A stretch of 64,000 nucleotides of DNA from the NCBI RefSeq assembly GCF_018336815.1, contig NZ_CP050497.1, positions 1,612,001 through 1,676,000 of the forward strand. Reading direction: 5' to 3'. Positions 8,717-18,747 of the stretch are shown one piece after another. Each line of letters starts with the position of its first letter. Position 1 is the stretch's first letter. The notes under the pieces are model-generated. The model was not told the origin of the DNA. It made no database searches and saw only the letters and a list, made by a program, of their open reading frames with translations. Source of the stretch: Treponema vincentii. Lineage in GTDB: Bacteria > Spirochaetota > Spirochaetia > Treponematales > Treponemataceae. The position numbers and the translations under genes were made by a program.

Positions 8717-10779
8717 AAAAGATACTTCTCGGCGCGTCTCCCTTTCTTTTTATGTTCCTCATACTAACGTTTATTACTAGAGAAAAGCCGATACAGAACC
8801 TTAGGGAACATACGGTAACGGCTCAGTATGGGTTATTAACACTGCCGGCGCATAACGATCGGGATATATTCAACATTAAAGGTCAATGGCATTTTACCCC
8901 TCATCAGTTCTATTATTTTAGGGATAACACACGACCGTTATATGCACCGTTACCGGGTAAACTCAGTGAAACTGCACTGAAAAGCGACTTTGGATATGCC
9001 TCATACGGGCTGCGTGTGGTAGGGCTCAATCCTAATAAAGTATATGCTCTCCAAGTAAATCATATTCTTTCAAGTTGTACTATTGTTATTAACGGTGCTG
9101 ATAGGGCAGGGCAGGGACAACCCGGCATTTCGACAAAAACGGAAATACCCGGAAAAACAATCAGTATTGCAACTTTTAAGCCGTCAAAAAACGGTACGGC
9201 TGATATTATTGTGAATATATCCAATTTTCATAACCGGTATGGAGGAACAGACAAATCGATTATCCTCGGTTCTGCGGATATTGTAAACGACTCTTTTGTA
9301 TTCAATCTTTTATCTTATAATATTGCATCAACGGTACTGCTATTGTTCAGTATGTTCTTTATCATGCTGCATTTAAATTATAAAAAAATGCCTTATATAC
9401 TATGGTTTGCATTTACTGCTATAACGATTAGTATCCGAGTTAGCGTATTTTATCCGCATATTCTCGCTTATATTTGGCCTGCAATTCCATGGAAGTTGTA
9501 TTTTATTGTACGCTATTCTTCCATGCCATTAGCAGCATTATTTTTTACGATATTTATTAATAAGATTTTTAATATTCAGTATAAATTTGTTTATCGGGGG
9601 ATTATCGCACTTTGCCTATTATCAATTGCTTTTATTGTTATTGCACCGACACTTCTTGTATCCCAGTATTTATATATACAACAAGCGCTTATATTCATTG
9701 CTATCATTTATGATGCGGTGATTGTTATCCGTGCATTAGTTAAAAGAAAAAAATCTGCTATATGGATTGCTGTGGTATTAGGTATTCTTGCCGGTTTTGC
9801 ATTATATGATACACTGGTTAGCTTATGGGTGGTCTCGGGTAAATTACGCTTACAAGAAGGTGCAATGGTTGCAATTATTATCACCGTTATTATGAGTATT
9901 GACGGATATGCGAATGCAATACATCAAATTGAACAGCTGATAGAGGAACTGAAAAAAATTCAAACTGCGTTGCGCCGATTTTTCCCCAATCAATTACTGA
10001 TGTTTCTTCAAAAAAACAGTATTACTGAAATAAATACCGGTGATTCCTCTGAATTGTCCATGACTGTACTTTCAATTGATATTCGGTCTTTTACCGGCAT
10101 ATCTGAACAGCTTGAACCTGATGAAGTATTTATATTGCTTAATAAATATTTTGCGTTAGTTGCTCCTATTATTCGAAAATACGGCGGTGTGATTATGAAA
10201 TTTCTCGGTGACGGTTTTACCGCATTATTTTCCGAGAAGCCTGATGCGGCAGTATCATGCGGTGTTGAAATTCAGAAAAAGTTACAAGAAGAAAATATAC
10301 GATTGGGAAATCTTCCTGCAATTAGGGCAGGAATAGGAATTGATACCGGAAATATCCTTTTAGGCATTATCGGAAGTGACAGCCGGTTAGACAGCGTTGT
10401 TATTTCGAATACCTGCTATACGGCAGAAGAATTACAGGCTGCAACAAAAGTTTATTCCAACACCATTATTATTTCCGAATCGATTTTTAAATCACTTCAG
10501 CATCCTGAAGATTTTCACATACGCTGTATTCAAAACTCGCCGGTTATTGGTGAAACGGAACAAACTGTTATTTATGAAGTATATGATTGTGATACGCCTG
10601 ATATTCAGAGTAAAAAACAAAAGACCGCCTCATATATTGAAAAAGCGTTAAAAAGAATCAAAGAAAAAAACTATGCCAACGCCCAAACATATATTGCAAA
10701 ATCATTGGAACTATTTCCCGATGATCCGTTAGCGCTGTATTATCAAAAAGTGATACAGGAGACAATCTATAACCTTTAA
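8713..10779 (+). CDS. 7TMR-DISM receptor with complementary (C1-like) class III cyclase domain and C-terminal TPR
   Basis: The N-terminal signal anchor is followed by an extracytoplasmic sensor (GYASYGLRVVGL, NISNFHNRY) and seven membrane segments at about 200-410. The cyclase domain begins near 445, and a short tetratricopeptide-like tail follows (YIEKALKRIKEKNYANAQ). Both metal Asp residues are present: Asp456 in SIDIRSFTGIS and Asp500 in KFLGDG. The base- and transition-state set is lost, with Val562, Tyr569 and Glu573 in place of Thr/Asp, Asn and Arg (VVISNTCYTAEE). This is the opposite pattern to the upstream gene. GAGGT nine bases before ATG 8713 lies inside the upstream gene. The pair may form one heterodimeric active site; that is inferred and not shown. 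Confidence 0.85.
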   Translation: MKKILLGASPFLFMFLILTFITREKPIQNLREHTVTAQYGLLTLPAHNDRDIFNIKGQWHFTPHQFYYFRDNTRPLYAPLPGKLSETALKSDFGYASYGLRVVGLNPNKVYALQVNHILSSCTIVINGADRAGQGQPGISTKTEIPGKTISIATFKPSKNGTADIIVNISNFHNRYGGTDKSIILGSADIVNDSFVFNLLSYNIASTVLLLFSMFFIMLHLNYKKMPYILWFAFTAITISIRVSVFYPHILAYIWPAIPWKLYFIVRYSSMPLAALFFTIFINKIFNIQYKFVYRGIIALCLLSIAFIVIAPTLLVSQYLYIQQALIFIAIIYDAVIVIRALVKRKKSAIWIAVVLGILAGFALYDTLVSLWVVSGKLRLQEGAMVAIIITVIMSIDGYANAIHQIEQLIEELKKIQTALRRFFPNQLLMFLQKNSITEINTGDSSELSMTVLSIDIRSFTGISEQLEPDEVFILLNKYFALVAPIIRKYGGVIMKFLGDGFTALFSEKPDAAVSCGVEIQKKLQEENIRLGNLPAIRAGIGIDTGNILLGIIGSDSRLDSVVISNTCYTAEELQAATKVYSNTIIISESIFKSLQHPEDFHIRCIQNSPVIGETEQTVIYEVYDCDTPDIQSKKQKTASYIEKALKRIKEKNYANAQTYIAKSLELFPDDPLALYYQKVIQETIYNL

Positions 10780-10834
10780 GTGGCTTAGATGAACCCACAT
10801 ATTGCCGATTCGACTGATTTTGGAGGGTCTTTTA

Positions 10835-11323
10835 ATGGAAAGAATAGGAAGAGTGATACGTATGCCGATAACGAAACGGAACGGCATGCAGATTGCGACT
10901 ATTGAATACGATACGCCCGAAGCAGATCTTTGTTCCATTAAATCTACCGATAGTCGCAGCGGATGCGCGTCATGCGGCGGCGGGTGTCATGCCTGTGGCG
11001 GAGGCAGTAAAGACGGTTTGCTGGTTGTACAGGGCAACATCGTCGATGCGCTGAACGTTTCGGGAAAAGATTTATGGATTGGAAACAAGGTCGGTGTCTT
11101 TATTTCCGAGAAGGCCGCCCGCTTTCAGGGGCTGTGCGCAGTCGGTATTCCGCTCGTGCTTTCGATGCTTTTCTTTACGGTAATCTTTTTGCAAACGCAT
11201 AACGAATCGCTGGCTTTAGCCGGTATCGCTGCCGGTCTTGCCGTAGGGGCAGCTATCGCTTTTGGCATAAGCCGTATCTTAAAAGAGCGGGCGCTTCCGC
11301 AGATTGTTATCGTTTATGAGTAA
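10835..11323 (+). CDS. RseC/MucC-like membrane protein (SoxR-reducing family)
   Basis: A 163-residue protein of the RseC/MucC family, whose members sit in the inner membrane near redox or electron-transfer complexes. A Cys-rich N-terminal half has GCASCGGGCHACGGG (residues ~45-60), a plausible metal or Fe-S site. Two membrane helices follow (IPLVLSMLFFTVIFL and ALAGIAAGLAVGAAIAFGI). The start at 10835 (MERIGRVI) is chosen for GGAGGG just upstream, over an in-frame ATG 33 bases earlier. Its stop overlaps the start of the next transporter gene. Redox role is inferred from the family only. Confidence 0.8.
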   Translation: MERIGRVIRMPITKRNGMQIATIEYDTPEADLCSIKSTDSRSGCASCGGGCHACGGGSKDGLLVVQGNIVDALNVSGKDLWIGNKVGVFISEKAARFQGLCAVGIPLVLSMLFFTVIFLQTHNESLALAGIAAGLAVGAAIAFGISRILKERALPQIVIVYE

Positions 11324-12701
11324 GAAAACTATGAATAAAAAAAACATTGCCGATAGTGCAGAAGTCCCGATAACCGAAGTATGCTTAGCCGATGTACGGT
11401 TGCCGGTACGAAAAAAAATCGGTTTTGGCATTGCCGACATCGGTGGAAATCTGTTTTTTACGGCGATGGGATTTTGGACGCTGACCTATCTTACCGATAC
11501 GGTGTATCTGGCGCCCGCTCTTGCCGGCATCGCCATTATGGTGGCGAAAATATGGGATGCGGTTACCGACCCTATTGTCGGCTTTCTTTCCGATAACACT
11601 CGTTCCCGATTCGGTAGGCGCCGTCCGTATCTCTTGTTCGGAGCGCTTCCGTTCGGTCTTTCGCTTTGGCTGTTTTTTACCAAGCCTTCGTTTACCGGTC
11701 AAACGGCGCTGTTTTGGTGGGCATTGTTGATGCTTTGTTTGGTAAATACGACGATGACCCTCGTGAATATTCCGTATTCTGCTTTAACCCCCGAATTAAC
11801 CTCGGATTATAACGAACAAACCTCGTTAAATGCCTACCGTTTTTTGTGCGCCGGAATCGGTACGATAATGGGTGCTGTTATTGTGGTGCCGATTGTCAAT
11901 ATGTTTCCGTCTAAAGCCTCAGGCTTCTCGGTTGCAGGGGCAGCTATCGGCGGTATTATCATAATAGCAACGCTTATCACCTTTTTTTCAGTGCGAGAGT
12001 CTGCTGCACCGCCTAAAAACGGTAAGAAAAAAACAGGAGCGTTCTTTTCCGCCTACCGCTCGGTATTTAAAAATTCCGCGTACACAGTGTTGCTGGCAGT
12101 TTTTGTGCTGCATATTACTGCGCTCAATTTTTTGCAGGGAATGGTTGTGTATTACCTAAAATACATTTACCAAGCGGAATCATTTTCAAGTACGATTATG
12201 GGGCTATTGCTGATAACCGCTATTATTTCGATTCCTGTTGCGGCAAAATGCTCAAATGTGCTGGGGAAAAATGTTTCCTACCGCATAGGGCTTGCCGTAT
12301 TGTGTATTTCTACGATGGTAATCTTTTTTATAGGACACCGTATCGGATTAATCGGTCTTGCTTTGTTGTTCGTATGTGCAGGAGTTGGGGTGGGTTTTGC
12401 TTTTGCGACGCCTTGGGCAATGTTGCCTGATGCGATTGTGTGGCAATCTGATACGGTACACAACGAGGGCTGTTATTACGGAGTGTGGACATTTGCCAGT
12501 AAGCTCGGGCAGGCTGTTTCGACCGGTGTTTCAGGTTTAATCCTCAGCGCTGCGGGATATCGCGCCGATATACTCCAGTCCTCCGATACGATATTTGCTA
12601 TCAGACTTATTGCAGGGCCGATCGCCGCTGCCGTGTGTCTATTAGGCTTTATACTCATTCATTTTTACCCCATCGATAAAAAAAGAAAGGCGCTAGCATA
12701 A
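11316..12701 (+). CDS. MFS transporter of the glycoside-pentoside-hexuronide (GPH) cation symporter family
   Basis: About 461 residues with roughly twelve membrane helices. The GPH signature runs through KIGFGIADIGGNLFF near the N-terminus, then KIWDAVTDPIVGFLSDNTRSRFGRRRPYLL, which includes the conserved loop-2 region. These carriers import sugars or glycosides with Na+ or H+; the substrate cannot be read from the sequence. The start ATG 11316 overlaps the stop of the RseC-like gene; there is no strong ribosome site, so coupled translation is likely and ATG 11331 is an alternative. Confidence 0.88.
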   Translation: MSKKTMNKKNIADSAEVPITEVCLADVRLPVRKKIGFGIADIGGNLFFTAMGFWTLTYLTDTVYLAPALAGIAIMVAKIWDAVTDPIVGFLSDNTRSRFGRRRPYLLFGALPFGLSLWLFFTKPSFTGQTALFWWALLMLCLVNTTMTLVNIPYSALTPELTSDYNEQTSLNAYRFLCAGIGTIMGAVIVVPIVNMFPSKASGFSVAGAAIGGIIIIATLITFFSVRESAAPPKNGKKKTGAFFSAYRSVFKNSAYTVLLAVFVLHITALNFLQGMVVYYLKYIYQAESFSSTIMGLLLITAIISIPVAAKCSNVLGKNVSYRIGLAVLCISTMVIFFIGHRIGLIGLALLFVCAGVGVGFAFATPWAMLPDAIVWQSDTVHNEGCYYGVWTFASKLGQAVSTGVSGLILSAAGYRADILQSSDTIFAIRLIAGPIAAAVCLLGFILIHFYPIDKKRKALA

Positions 12702-12805
12702 TTCATATTTTTGGTCTATACTAAGCGCATTCAAAATAGCCGGTCCATATCATGGGGGGAGTATCGTCCTTTTGTGATAACGGCATACCTATGGAGAGTT
12801 ACAGC

Positions 12806-15202
12806 ATGAAAGAATTAATTTCTCGTCCCGGTGCAAAATATACCGAAGTGATTTGTCCCGCTTCTGCTATGGTATACCGCCTCGGTTCACTGTTTAAAAA
12901 AGCTTTCTATAATAAAAAGTATTTTTTGTCGGTCGTATTGACGACCTTTATTTTTTTGGGCTTGGGCACCGCTGTCTATGCAGAAAGTGTCCCTACGGTA
13001 CAACGTGGTGTTATCGATTTACGTAACTGGAACTTTGACACTCAGGGTAAAGTGATGCTTAACGGTACTTATGGCTTTTTCTGGAACGAATTTCTGGAAG
13101 ATTGGAAAGAACCCTCTGTCTATATGTCGGTGCCGTCTTCTTGGGCAGCTGAAAAAGCGGGACAAGGTAAGGCCTATCCTTCAAACGGATATGCGACATA
13201 TACCATAAGACTACTGTTGCCCAAAGGAGCACCTTCTCTTTCGGTGTATCTGAAAAACCGATTCCCTTCGCTGACAGTTTTTGCAAACGGCGTAAAACTT
13301 GATGCATATAATCCTTCCGGAAGAAAACTTACAGATGCGCAATCTTCTTGTTTTGTATTACCCTCGGGCGAAACGCAGATCGACCTTTTGATTCAAATAA
13401 AGAGTATTGATCACAAAAAACAGGGTATATACAATCCTGTTATCCTTAATAAAACATCCGTCCTCGAATCGTCCATATATCAACGTAAGCTTATCGAAGC
13501 AATGATTTTCAGCTTTGCGTTAGCGCTCGGTCTTTACCATTTGATATTGTTTATTTTCAGATCAAAAGAAATCAGTATTTTGTATTTTACCATGCTCGTA
13601 TTTATCGTTATGATACGAATACTCTCGACAGGGACGATGATTGGATGCGATTTATTCGGCTTGTCTTGGATGACAACACTCCGTATGGATTACTTTACTT
13701 TTGCAACTGTTTCAGTTCCCGTCATCTTATACTTTTATGAACTATATAAGAAATATATTCATAAGGCGATTGTCATTGTCTGGGTTTCCGAAGGTCTTCT
13801 ATATGGAATTCTAACGCTTGTTACAAAAGGTTCTTTTTTTACATCCTTCCTTTTTGTACACCAAATTATTTGCCTGTTTGAAGTTTTTTATATTCTGTAT
13901 CTTATCGTGCGGCTTATTTATAAAAAAGAACAAGAGGCATCGTTTATTGCAATTGGATTTGCCGCGTTGATAATTACCTCTGTGATCGATATCCTTGAAG
14001 GGATGGATATTATTCAGATATCGGCAACGCTCCCCTTCGGGCTCCTCTTTTTCCTACTGATTCAGGCAGTGTCGTTTGCCAGAATATTTTATTTTGAAAA
14101 GCGAGAGAGTGAGTTGATGCGTGATAAAGTCATTGCTTCTTCCGATCAATTGGGTACATTTATCACCGAAATTAAAAAGGTTATCGAAGATTTGGCAAAC
14201 GAAGATAGCGTGTTGACTTCGAATATGCACAACGCTCAGTCTTATGTTGATAAAATTTCAAGCTATATTAAGTTAGTACTCGAAGAGGTATCCTCACAGA
14301 AAACAAGTTTGATTGATACGGAAACCAATACTAACTATTTAAATACGTTCCTTGAAGGTTTAGATACGAAGATTACGCATCAAAGTGAAAAATCGAAGGA
14401 TGCGATGGATAAGCTTACGGACTTAATCCAAAACACAAAACTGTTAACGGAAAAATTCAAGGTTATTCAAGATAACTTCATAAATATCTTCCAAGCAAAT
14501 GAAGTCGGAAAAACGAACTTTTCAAAGATGACTAAGACGATATCCGACATTACCGCCCGCTCTGCAGTTTTGCTTGAAACCAACCAGTTGATAACACAGG
14601 TCGCGGAGCAGACTGATATGCTTGCAATGAATGCCGCTATCGAAGCTGCCCATGCAGGTGATGCCGGAAAAGGGTTTGCCGTTGTTGCTGAAGAAATTCG
14701 AAATTTGGCTGAGAGGGCGTCTGCCGAATCGGATTCAACCGGAAAGATTATTAAACAAATCACCACTTCTATCGACGAAACTGCTTCTGCTGCGGATATT
14801 TTAGCTCAGAGTTTTGCCGATATCAGCAATAAAGTAACCGATTTCGAGCATATGCTTGCAGAAATTGCAACCTTTATCGGGCATACGGATGCTCATACGA
14901 CCAGAATGGAACAAACGTTGAAAGAAGTGTTGGAAGAAATGACGGCGCTGAAGAATGAAAACAGCAAAATTATCGAAACACGGGAAAATACGGTTACCAG
15001 TTTTGACCGTTTAACGCAAGCTACCGAAAAGGTTAATGCTGAAATTGATGCAATGGTTGATAATATCACCAGCCTAATACGCATTTTTTCAAAAACGGCA
15101 GAATCGCAAGAACAAACACGTGAAATTATCAGCCGTTTAAATCGGGTATCCTCTCAAAATCGGGAAACATGTCCGGATGAAAATGAAGTCCCGGAAATCT
15201 AA
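12806..15202 (+). CDS. Chemoreceptor: 7TMR-DISM sensor fused to MCP signalling domain
   Basis: A long basic N-region and signal segment ([20 protein letters not shown]) lead into an extracytoplasmic DISM sensor with VIDLRNWNF and [17 protein letters not shown] seven-helix membrane block follows (about 230-440), then a coiled-coil MCP domain. The hairpin tip is recognisable: [20 protein letters not shown], then [18 protein letters not shown]. It should bind CheW/CheA and bias flagellar rotation. There is no HAMP domain. GGAGAG seven bases before ATG 12806 favours that start; ATG 12752 and 12791 are in frame upstream. It is the third DISM protein in 9 kb, which suggests a shared stimulus class with the two cyclase receptors. 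Confidence 0.87.
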   Translation: MKELISRPGAKYTEVICPASAMVYRLGSLFKKAFYNKKYFLSVVLTTFIFLGLGTAVYAESVPTVQRGVIDLRNWNFDTQGKVMLNGTYGFFWNEFLEDWKEPSVYMSVPSSWAAEKAGQGKAYPSNGYATYTIRLLLPKGAPSLSVYLKNRFPSLTVFANGVKLDAYNPSGRKLTDAQSSCFVLPSGETQIDLLIQIKSIDHKKQGIYNPVILNKTSVLESSIYQRKLIEAMIFSFALALGLYHLILFIFRSKEISILYFTMLVFIVMIRILSTGTMIGCDLFGLSWMTTLRMDYFTFATVSVPVILYFYELYKKYIHKAIVIVWVSEGLLYGILTLVTKGSFFTSFLFVHQIICLFEVFYILYLIVRLIYKKEQEASFIAIGFAALIITSVIDILEGMDIIQISATLPFGLLFFLLIQAVSFARIFYFEKRESELMRDKVIASSDQLGTFITEIKKVIEDLANEDSVLTSNMHNAQSYVDKISSYIKLVLEEVSSQKTSLIDTETNTNYLNTFLEGLDTKITHQSEKSKDAMDKLTDLIQNTKLLTEKFKVIQDNFINIFQANEVGKTNFSKMTKTISDITARSAVLLETNQLITQVAEQTDMLAMNAAIEAAHAGDAGKGFAVVAEEIRNLAERASAESDSTGKIIKQITTSIDETASAADILAQSFADISNKVTDFEHMLAEIATFIGHTDAHTTRMEQTLKEVLEEMTALKNENSKIIETRENTVTSFDRLTQATEKVNAEIDAMVDNITSLIRIFSKTAESQEQTREIISRLNRVSSQNRETCPDENEVPEI

Positions 15203-15243
15203 TCGTATTTTCGGTTTAAATATTTATGGATTAAGGAAAAACG

Positions 15244-15549
15244 ATGGCTCAAAACAGTAAAATTACTCCTGAAGTATTTGACAATTTACTCTATCTTTCG
15301 CGCCTTTCTTCTAACGACAGCGACATGGAGTCTATTGCCGGACAGGTTGGTCAAATTGTTGAATATTTCGATATTCTCAAAAAGTATGACGTGCCTACCG
15401 AGGCAGACGACACTGCAATGATTTCGGAAGGGTTACTCCGCCGCGATACTATTGTAGCAGGCATAACACAGTCGGATTTGAAGAAGATGTCGAGTGAATA
15501 TATGGACGGCTATTTCCGTGTGCCTAAAGTTCTCGGGAGTGGAGTGTGA
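15244..15549 (+). CDS. gatC: Asp/Glu-tRNA(Asn/Gln) amidotransferase subunit C
   Basis: Small stabilising subunit of the GatCAB complex, which converts misacylated Glu-tRNA(Gln) (and Asp-tRNA(Asn)) to the correct amide form. The 101 residues carry the family pattern: a helix with LLYLSRLSSND near the start, QIVEYFDILKKYDV in the middle and LRRDTI and YFRVPKVL at the end. AAGGAAA stands six bases before ATG 15244. First gene of gatCAB; gatA begins two bases after its stop. Confidence 0.94.
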   Translation: MAQNSKITPEVFDNLLYLSRLSSNDSDMESIAGQVGQIVEYFDILKKYDVPTEADDTAMISEGLLRRDTIVAGITQSDLKKMSSEYMDGYFRVPKVLGSGV

Positions 15550-15551
15550 TC

Positions 15552-17013
15552 ATGAAAGATCTTTGTACGGCAAGTTTAGCCGAATTAAAAACGTACTTGG
15601 AAGAAGGGGCGGTCTCTTCCGTTGACATCGTTCGTGCATTAAAGGCAGCATATCAGGCGGATGAAAAGCAAACGACGCCGTTGCATGGATTTATTGAGTT
15701 TTTTGACGATGCGGAAGCTCTAGCGGAAAAAGCCGATGCATTGCGGAAAGAAGGCAAGGGGACTGATAAGCCGCTATTAGGCTTGCCCTTTGCAGTAAAA
15801 GATAATATTTCAATACGCGGAAAGCTCTGTACCTGCTGCAGTAAAATATTGGACGGCTACAGAGCCCCGTATAGTGCAACGGTTATTACCCGTTTAACGG
15901 AGGCTGGCGCAATACCGATTGGCAGAACAAACATGGATGAGTTTGCGATGGGCTCTTCCACCGAATATTCGGTATACGGGCCGTCTCATAATCCTGTAGA
16001 TCGCGCGCTGACGCCCGGCGGCAGTTCGGGCGGTTCCGCAGCGGTAGTTGCAGGCTTTCAAGTTCCGTTTGCGCTTGGTACGGAAACGGGCGGTTCCGTG
16101 CGGCTTCCCGCTTCGTATTGCGGCCTCTATGGATTAAAACCGACCTACGGCGCTATCAGCCGCTATGGTGTGGTTGCATTCGGTTCTTCACTCGACCAAG
16201 TAGGGCTTTTTGCCCGCTGTGTGGATGATGTCGGTTTGGGGCTTTCCGTTGCAGCAGGCGCCGACCCGCATGATGAAACGAGTATTCAATATGATTTTTC
16301 TTCCTGCGCACACTTGCAGCCCTACACCGACAGCGAGTTAAAAAAACTCCGCATTGCATTACCGGTTGAATTTACGCAAGCGAAAGGTTTGGATGCGGAT
16401 GTTGCGGCAATATTTGAAAAATGCCGCAGTTGGTTTGCGTCAAAAGGTATTCAAGTTGACTCCGTTTCCGTACCAGTTCTTGAATCTGCAATCGCAACGT
16501 ATTACGTAATAGCCCTTTCCGAGGCATCAAGCAATCTTGCCCGCTTTGACGGAATCCGCTACGGCTTACGCGAGGATCCGGGAAAGGGATACGACGAATT
16601 ATACTGTGCAACCCGTTCTGCCGGTTTCGGCCGCGAGGTAAAACGGCGCATTATCACCGGAAACTATGTATTATCGCATCATCTGTCGGGAGATTGCTAT
16701 GAAAGTGCGCTCCGTGTCCGCGCCCGTATGGAAAAAAGAGGTCGGGGCGGTCTTACAGCAGTACGACTTTATTTTCTGTCCGACTGCGCCGACACCGGCA
16801 TTTAAGCTCGGGGAGCGTGTAAACGATCCGCTTGCGATGTACCTTTCGGATTTATTTACAACATTTGTTAATTTATCCCATATTCCGGCGCTGTCGATAC
16901 CTGCGGGCAAAGCACAAGACGGCCGCCCGATCGGTATGCAAATTGCGGGCGCGAAGCTTTCTGAAGAAAAAATCTTACGATTGGCAAAAACGTTGGAGGC
17001 GGCACGGGTATGA
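15552..17013 (+). CDS. gatA: Asp/Glu-tRNA amidotransferase subunit A, frame interrupted
   Basis: Amidase subunit that releases ammonia from glutamine. The catalytic triad is readable: Lys in PFAVKDNIS, then [14 protein letters not shown] with the cis-Ser, and the Ser nucleophile in [13 protein letters not shown]. The frame breaks in the A6 run at 16732-16737; removing one A gives [26 protein letters not shown], which restores the normal C-terminal part. The first frame alone stops at 16805, and the second runs on to 17013. ATG 15552 has GGAG seven bases upstream. It overlaps gatB by ATGA. Since GatCAB is needed where GlnRS is missing, a base-calling error is likely. Confidence 0.92.
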
Positions 17014-18485
17014 GTTCGGAATTATCCTACGAAGTAATTATCGGCTGTGAAATTCACTGCCAACTGTTAACAAAGACAAAGGCCTTTTGCTCTTGCGAAA
17101 ACCGTTACGGCGGAATGCCGAATACCCGTGTTTGTCCGGCTTGTTTGGGACTTCCCGGCGCCTTGCCCGTTATCGGCGATGAATATGTGAAACTCGGTAT
17201 TAAAGCAGGGTTTGCGCTCGGCTGTACCGTTAACGAATTCAGTAAGTTTGACCGCAAACATTATTTTTATCCCGACTTGGTTAAAGGCTATCAAATTACC
17301 CAATTCGATAAACCGATTTGCGAAAACGGTCAGGTTGAAATCAATATGGCAGCTCCCAATGAACCGCCGCAGATGAGGACAATCAGAATTGAACGCATTC
17401 ACCTTGAAGAAGATGCCGGTAAAAGCCTTCACATCGAAGGAGCGCATAGCTATGTAGACTATAACCGCTGCGGGGTTCCGCTTATCGAAATCGTATCCAA
17501 GCCGGATATGAAAAGCCCCGAAGAAGCAGCGCAGTATATGCAGACAATTCGGGAAATTTTAAAATTTATCGGCGTTACCGACGGTAATTTGGAAGAAGGC
17601 GCGATGCGCTGCGATGCGAATATCAACCTGAAGGTATTTGAAAACGGCAAAGAGTACCGCACACCGATTTCCGAAATTAAAAACATGAACTCATTTAGAA
17701 CGGTACGCGATGCCTGTGCGTATGAAGTGCAGCGGCAGCTCGAAGAGTTTAAAACCGACCGACAAGAGTATTCAGCCGATTTTAAACGTACGATGGGTTG
17801 GGATGAACCGAGCGGAAAGACCGTTATCCAGCGCACAAAAAATTCTGCGCTTGACTACCGTTTTATGCGCGAACCCGATATTCCTTCGCTGATGCTGAGC
17901 CGTGAATACATCGATTCGGTATGTAAAACCGTTGGAGAGCTTCCGGCTGCAAAACGGGAACGGTTTAAAAAAGAGTACGGCCTTTCTCAATTCGATGTGG
18001 AAACGCTGACAACCGAGCGGAGTTTGGCAGAGTGGTTTGAAGCTGCCGCCGCTCAAACAAAAGATCCCAAAAAAGTTGCTAACTGGGTACTTGCGGAAGT
18101 TCTTGCGGTATTAAATGAAAAGCATATCGGACTTGAGCAGCTGCCCTTCGGCCCCGGCCATATTGCCGAACTGGTAAATGAGCTTGATGCACAGACTATT
18201 ACCAGCAAGCAGGCAAAGGATGTGTTTGTTGAGATGCTGGAAAGTGGCGAACATCCGCAACAAATCATCAAAAATAGGGGATTGACACAAGTAAGCGATA
18301 CCGGTGTTATCGAGAAACTGGTGGATGAAGTCTTTGCAGCAAATCCACAAGCTATCGCCGACTGGAAAAAGGGCAAAACCAATGTCGCCGGCTGGCTGAT
18401 GGGGCAGGTGATGAAAAAGTCGCAAGGCAAAGCAAATCCCAACCAGACGACGGAACTGGTACGGAAAAAACTGGCAGCACTATAA
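17010..18485 (+). CDS. gatB: Asp/Glu-tRNA amidotransferase subunit B
   Basis: Kinase/tRNA-binding subunit of GatCAB that activates the misacylated tRNA. At 491 residues it is full length. It has [55 protein letters not shown] with the metal-binding His, and the tail YqeY-like domain ending [17 protein letters not shown]. Last gene of the operon. Confidence 0.96.
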   Translation: MSSELSYEVIIGCEIHCQLLTKTKAFCSCENRYGGMPNTRVCPACLGLPGALPVIGDEYVKLGIKAGFALGCTVNEFSKFDRKHYFYPDLVKGYQITQFDKPICENGQVEINMAAPNEPPQMRTIRIERIHLEEDAGKSLHIEGAHSYVDYNRCGVPLIEIVSKPDMKSPEEAAQYMQTIREILKFIGVTDGNLEEGAMRCDANINLKVFENGKEYRTPISEIKNMNSFRTVRDACAYEVQRQLEEFKTDRQEYSADFKRTMGWDEPSGKTVIQRTKNSALDYRFMREPDIPSLMLSREYIDSVCKTVGELPAAKRERFKKEYGLSQFDVETLTTERSLAEWFEAAAAQTKDPKKVANWVLAEVLAVLNEKHIGLEQLPFGPGHIAELVNELDAQTITSKQAKDVFVEMLESGEHPQQIIKNRGLTQVSDTGVIEKLVDEVFAANPQAIADWKKGKTNVAGWLMGQVMKKSQGKANPNQTTELVRKKLAAL

Positions 18486-18747
18486 CTGCATTACAAAAAG
18501 AAGCAAAAAAGCTCTCTAAGAAGTGTATTTTTAGAAGGCGTATAGTACCATACCGGCGGCGTTACATATATTAAAGGACAATAACCATGGTTCTTTTTTT
18601 TAAGTTTCATATTTCTTTTCCTATTTACCTTGCGATAAATAGGAAGTTATAATAGAATAATAAGGAATATTGTGTACTAATGTAAAAATTCGGATGATGG
18701 AGCTTTCTTTAGGAAAACGGTGGTCATTTCCGAATGCGGAGAAATAA
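18486..18747 (+). promoter_or_regulatory. Intergenic leader with candidate promoter for the cyclase-FecR-OMP operon
   Basis: A plausible sigma-70-type promoter is TTACCT at 18625-18630 and TATAAT at 18648-18653 with a 17-base spacer, about 95 bases before the cyclase start. The rest of the 262-bp gap shows no gene. Confidence 0.5.

Noticed and set aside
17067-18442. Several 95-130-codon frames opposite gatB
   Set aside because: Shadow frames of a strongly conserved coding gene; no start sites or domain features.
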